A DNA stretch of 64,000 nt, from assembly GCF_020740795.1 (NCBI RefSeq), contig NC_067283.1, positions 5,173,659-5,237,658 of the forward strand. The letters run 5' to 3'. The first letter of the stretch is position 1, and the number at the start of each line of letters is the position of its first letter. This stretch comes from Apus apus (taxonomy: Eukaryota; Chordata; Aves; Apodiformes; Apodidae). The notes under the pieces were generated by a model, which was not told the DNA's origin, did not search any database, and saw nothing but the letters and a program-made list of their open reading frames with translations. Both the position numbers and the translations under genes were made by a program. This document shows, in pieces, positions 61,101 to 64,000 of the stretch.

Positions 61101-64000
61101 ACCCCACTGCCAGGCTGTACCTCCACAGCATGTCAGGGAATTTGATTACTTGGGAAAATTTCACTGTATAGAATTCGTGGTAATGATTTTGCTGCAGGAT
61201 TTTACAATTCTAATTACTTTCATTAATTTGGGCTGTGGAGTTCTGTTAAGGCTGAACAGCAAAAGCTGATGAAGGTGAATCCAGCATTTCTCAGGTTCTG
61301 TTAGTAACTCCAAATTGGGTATGCAGCAGATGTGAAAGCTGCTGTGGGAGCTCTTCGAGCTGAGATGGGCACTGGTAAAATGAGGGAGGAGAAATCTGTG
61401 ATCATGGGGGCGTTTGCTGGAAGTAAGAACTCTAAAAATTCCTCTGATGGCCTGTACAAATGCCCAGCTTCAGACTCCTCCCCAAGTCCTGGGATTTGGT
61501 ATTTTTACCCATGGCTCTCTTTTTAACTCTATAGCTCCTTTTGCTTTTCCAGTGTGCATCCACTGAACCAAGGCATAAAACTGCCTTTAACAGATCCAGC
61601 TGAGCAGCGAGACCTGAACTGAGACTCTTTGCTTCTATCCTAACGTAATTTCCACCCCCTCCCCCTTCCAAGGCTTGGACTTGTGGCTTAGGCCCAAGTT
61701 TTTGGAGCCTGTTACAACTCAGAGTATCACTTTCTCAGTTTGAAGTGTTGTCCTGCACATTGAATTAATTTATCTTCTGGAGAGAGCAGGACCCTTTCCC
61801 AGATACCATTGTTCTGGGCTGTGCTGATGGCGGTTGCAATGTAAATTGAGATAGCTGCATTCTTTTGTATTCCTGCCTCTCCATGGCAATTATTGTATTT
61901 TTTTGTTTAATCAGAGCATAAAACCTCTTCCCCCTGGCAGTTATTGGCTCCCTGGAGTCTAAAAGCTGCCAGGGTAAAAACACTCTTTGTCAACATAAAC
62001 TGCATCAACACCAATATTGCTGCATAAACCAGGAGAGTTTGCACAGTAAGTGAGGCTCAATATTCTTCAGTTTATTTAACTGTGCGGGCCCTATAAATTA
62101 TTGTGAAATGAAATGAGAATTTTGATAGACTAAGAAGGGATGGGAGAGGTTGCGGGAAGTTCTCCCAGGGTGCACGAGACTCACTTGGTGTGAACCACAC
62201 TCCAACCATGGCATGATTTCAGCACCATACTGAGGCTGAGAGCAGAATAAATACTTCTTGCCCCACATTTTATCCACTCGGATATTAAATAATGCTGGCA
62301 CCCACCCCTTGGTGGTTGAGTGTGAAGAAGCAGGGGGTCTAACTGGAGGCTGAAAGGCTCATGTCCTTCCACGTGTGGAATTTTTCTGTTGTAGGGCAAA
62401 TAACACAATATCTTCAGGTTTTAAAACCAGTTGGGGCTGTGAACGTGTCCTGCAGGGCGCCTGGTCTTTCTGCTGTGGTCTGGGCAGGCTGTGTTGCCAA
62501 GCGGTTGAAGTAGATTGAGATTTCACCAAGTTGTTCAGGACTTGCTAATTGATACTGGGCAAATTGCCTAACCCCCTCTGGCTTTATCTATTTATAAAAT
62601 GGGGATAGTTAAGGCCAGGCAAAACTTGTGTAACTGAATTTGTGTAACTTTCCACAAATCCATGCCAGCTTGTCACCGGTTCGCTGTGTTCCTGACTGCT
62701 CTTAATTCATTATACTAAAATAGAGCTCTACATAAGCATCGAGCTATGATGCAGGCAGTGTCATTCCCCCACTTTCCCTTAGGAAACTAACTTTGGGAGC
62801 TGAAATTGCTTTAACAAGGGGCAAGATTAAATTGCTTTAACTAGAGGAGAGCAGTGCCAATTGCAGGGCTGACTTGAGCAGCCGGTGTTATTTCACAGAT
62901 ACTCTTGAGCCTCTTCTGTCTTTCAAAAAAGGGCTGAAAGTATTTTTCTTGGTGGTTGGTGGAGAGAGTTTTGGTGCTTTCACTAGAGCAGCGTGGTGTA
63001 AAGTAATGTATTCCTTATGTTGCTTTTAATATCTGTTTCCTAAAGAGATGTTCTGCTATTTGGTTGTTTAAACCGCTCGTGAACCTCTCCGAGGGCGTTT
63101 GCTTTACCTGGCCTGGGCTTTGTTATTCTTTAGTTCCTTTGTGCAGTATTAGCATATCTATTAACAAGCTGTTGGGGCTTGGTTTTATTTAGATGCGATC
63201 CATGTTTACTCACCAGAGGGATTTTGTGCATCTTTTATGTATCTTGACAAGGCTAAACTTGTGATGCAATAAAGCTGCTGCTCTGCTTGTGAGTTGATTA
63301 GCAGTGTATGGGACTGTAGAGATCTACCTTTCCAAATGAGAATTTGGAAGAACAAGTGTCTTTATACATCCAAACCCACTCTATAACCACGTAGTCTCTA
63401 AAAGGAAAGAAGTTTTTGGTTCTTGTTCTTCACTAATCTTCCTTTTAACTAGTGTCTCACCACTCGCTGTGTTCTCAGCACAATTGCTATTTACCACTGT
63501 CCTCCTTCCTGCCAGACATTATTCATCTTCAGTGCTCTAGAAGCTGTCAGATTTGCAGAAAAACACTACATACAACTGCAAATGTTTTCTGATGATGAAC
63601 AACTGAACAGAAAGGTGACCAGTGAAAAAAAAACACTTTGTGCTGTCTTCTGAAATGTGTTTTAGTTTTGCTTCAGGAGGGATAATATCTCAGCTACCCA
63701 AGTTTAGAAACAACTTTGAGAGGTGTGAAGCCAAGATTGGTTTATTCTGTTGTTCTGCTCCCATTGAAGCTGGGAACTACTTTAGGGTCTGGTCCAAACC
63801 CGCCAAACTCTGTAGAAGTCTTCAGGCTTTGGTCAGTAGGCTCTGGTCCTGGCTCTTAGTTAGTGCAGAGTTATCTTTCTGTTCTACCTACCTGAGGTTG
63901 TAGGTACTTAGACTTTTTAGGAGTAAGGTAGTGTTAGAGTATGAGATGACCAAAGAGAGATGACTTTTAATGGCTGACTTCTAGACTTGGGTAATATAAG
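58121..64000 (+). other. OXSR1: OXSR1 intron 5, 5' part (runs off window)
   Basis: The intron starts GTAACT; no acceptor followed by a DFG-encoding exon is found before the window ends. The content is AT-rich unique sequence with short A and G runs (for example G9 near 58898). No gene is seen. Confidence 0.85.

Noticed and set aside
1..64000. Bacterial-type systems (operons, CRISPR arrays, prophage, insertion sequences)
   Set aside because: Split exons, vertebrate splice signals, CpG-island promoter and CR1 LINEs show a vertebrate nuclear genome; no regularly spaced direct repeats or dense gene packing exist.

Overview
The window is vertebrate nuclear DNA, almost certainly from a bird. The coding exons are short and separated by 10-19 kb AT-rich introns with standard GT/AG splice sites. 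The only dispersed repeats I can place with confidence are CR1-type LINE fragments, two of them with the avian-type 3' octamer ATTCTATG. A GC-rich CpG-island promoter stands alone at the left end.

The window holds the 5' half of one gene, OXSR1 (oxidative stress responsive kinase 1, OSR1), on the + strand. Five exons can be read: 1360-1429, 20683-20795, 31674-31782, 44344-44485 and 58065-58120. Spliced in silico they are in frame throughout and encode residues 1-163 plus the first base of codon 164. This covers the glycine-rich loop, the catalytic lysine K46, the alpha-C glutamate E63, the hinge and the HRD catalytic loop. The reading stops just before the DFG aspartate; the rest of the kinase domain and the C-terminal regulatory region lie to the right of the window. 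Sequence details ([40 protein letters not shown]) identify OXSR1 rather than its paralogue STK39/SPAK, and the STK39 Ala/Pro-rich N-terminus is absent.

Layout: 1-600 is upstream flank with one unassigned exon-like segment. 640-1440 is a TATA-less CpG-island promoter and 5' leader with a PBX/MEIS decamer, two CCAAT boxes 32 bp apart, two opposed YY1 motifs, upstream ORFs and a G-run cluster. 1430-20682 is intron 1, GC-rich with TG microsatellites at its start and then AT-rich, with an old CR1 fragment. 20796-31673 is intron 2, with a perfect 294-bp tandem duplication that carries a tRNA-Val(CAC)-like relic in each copy, plus a CR1 tail. 31783-44343 is intron 3, with two minus-strand CR1 fragments, a perfect 13-bp hairpin and unassigned minus-strand open frames. 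44486-58064 is intron 4 and 58121-64000 is the start of intron 5; both are mostly featureless to the eye.

No operon-like, CRISPR, viral or otherwise new multi-gene system is visible. The points most worth following up are the tandem-duplicated tRNA-Val-like sequence, the structured promoter with its upstream ORFs, and the antisense exon-like segment in intron 3.
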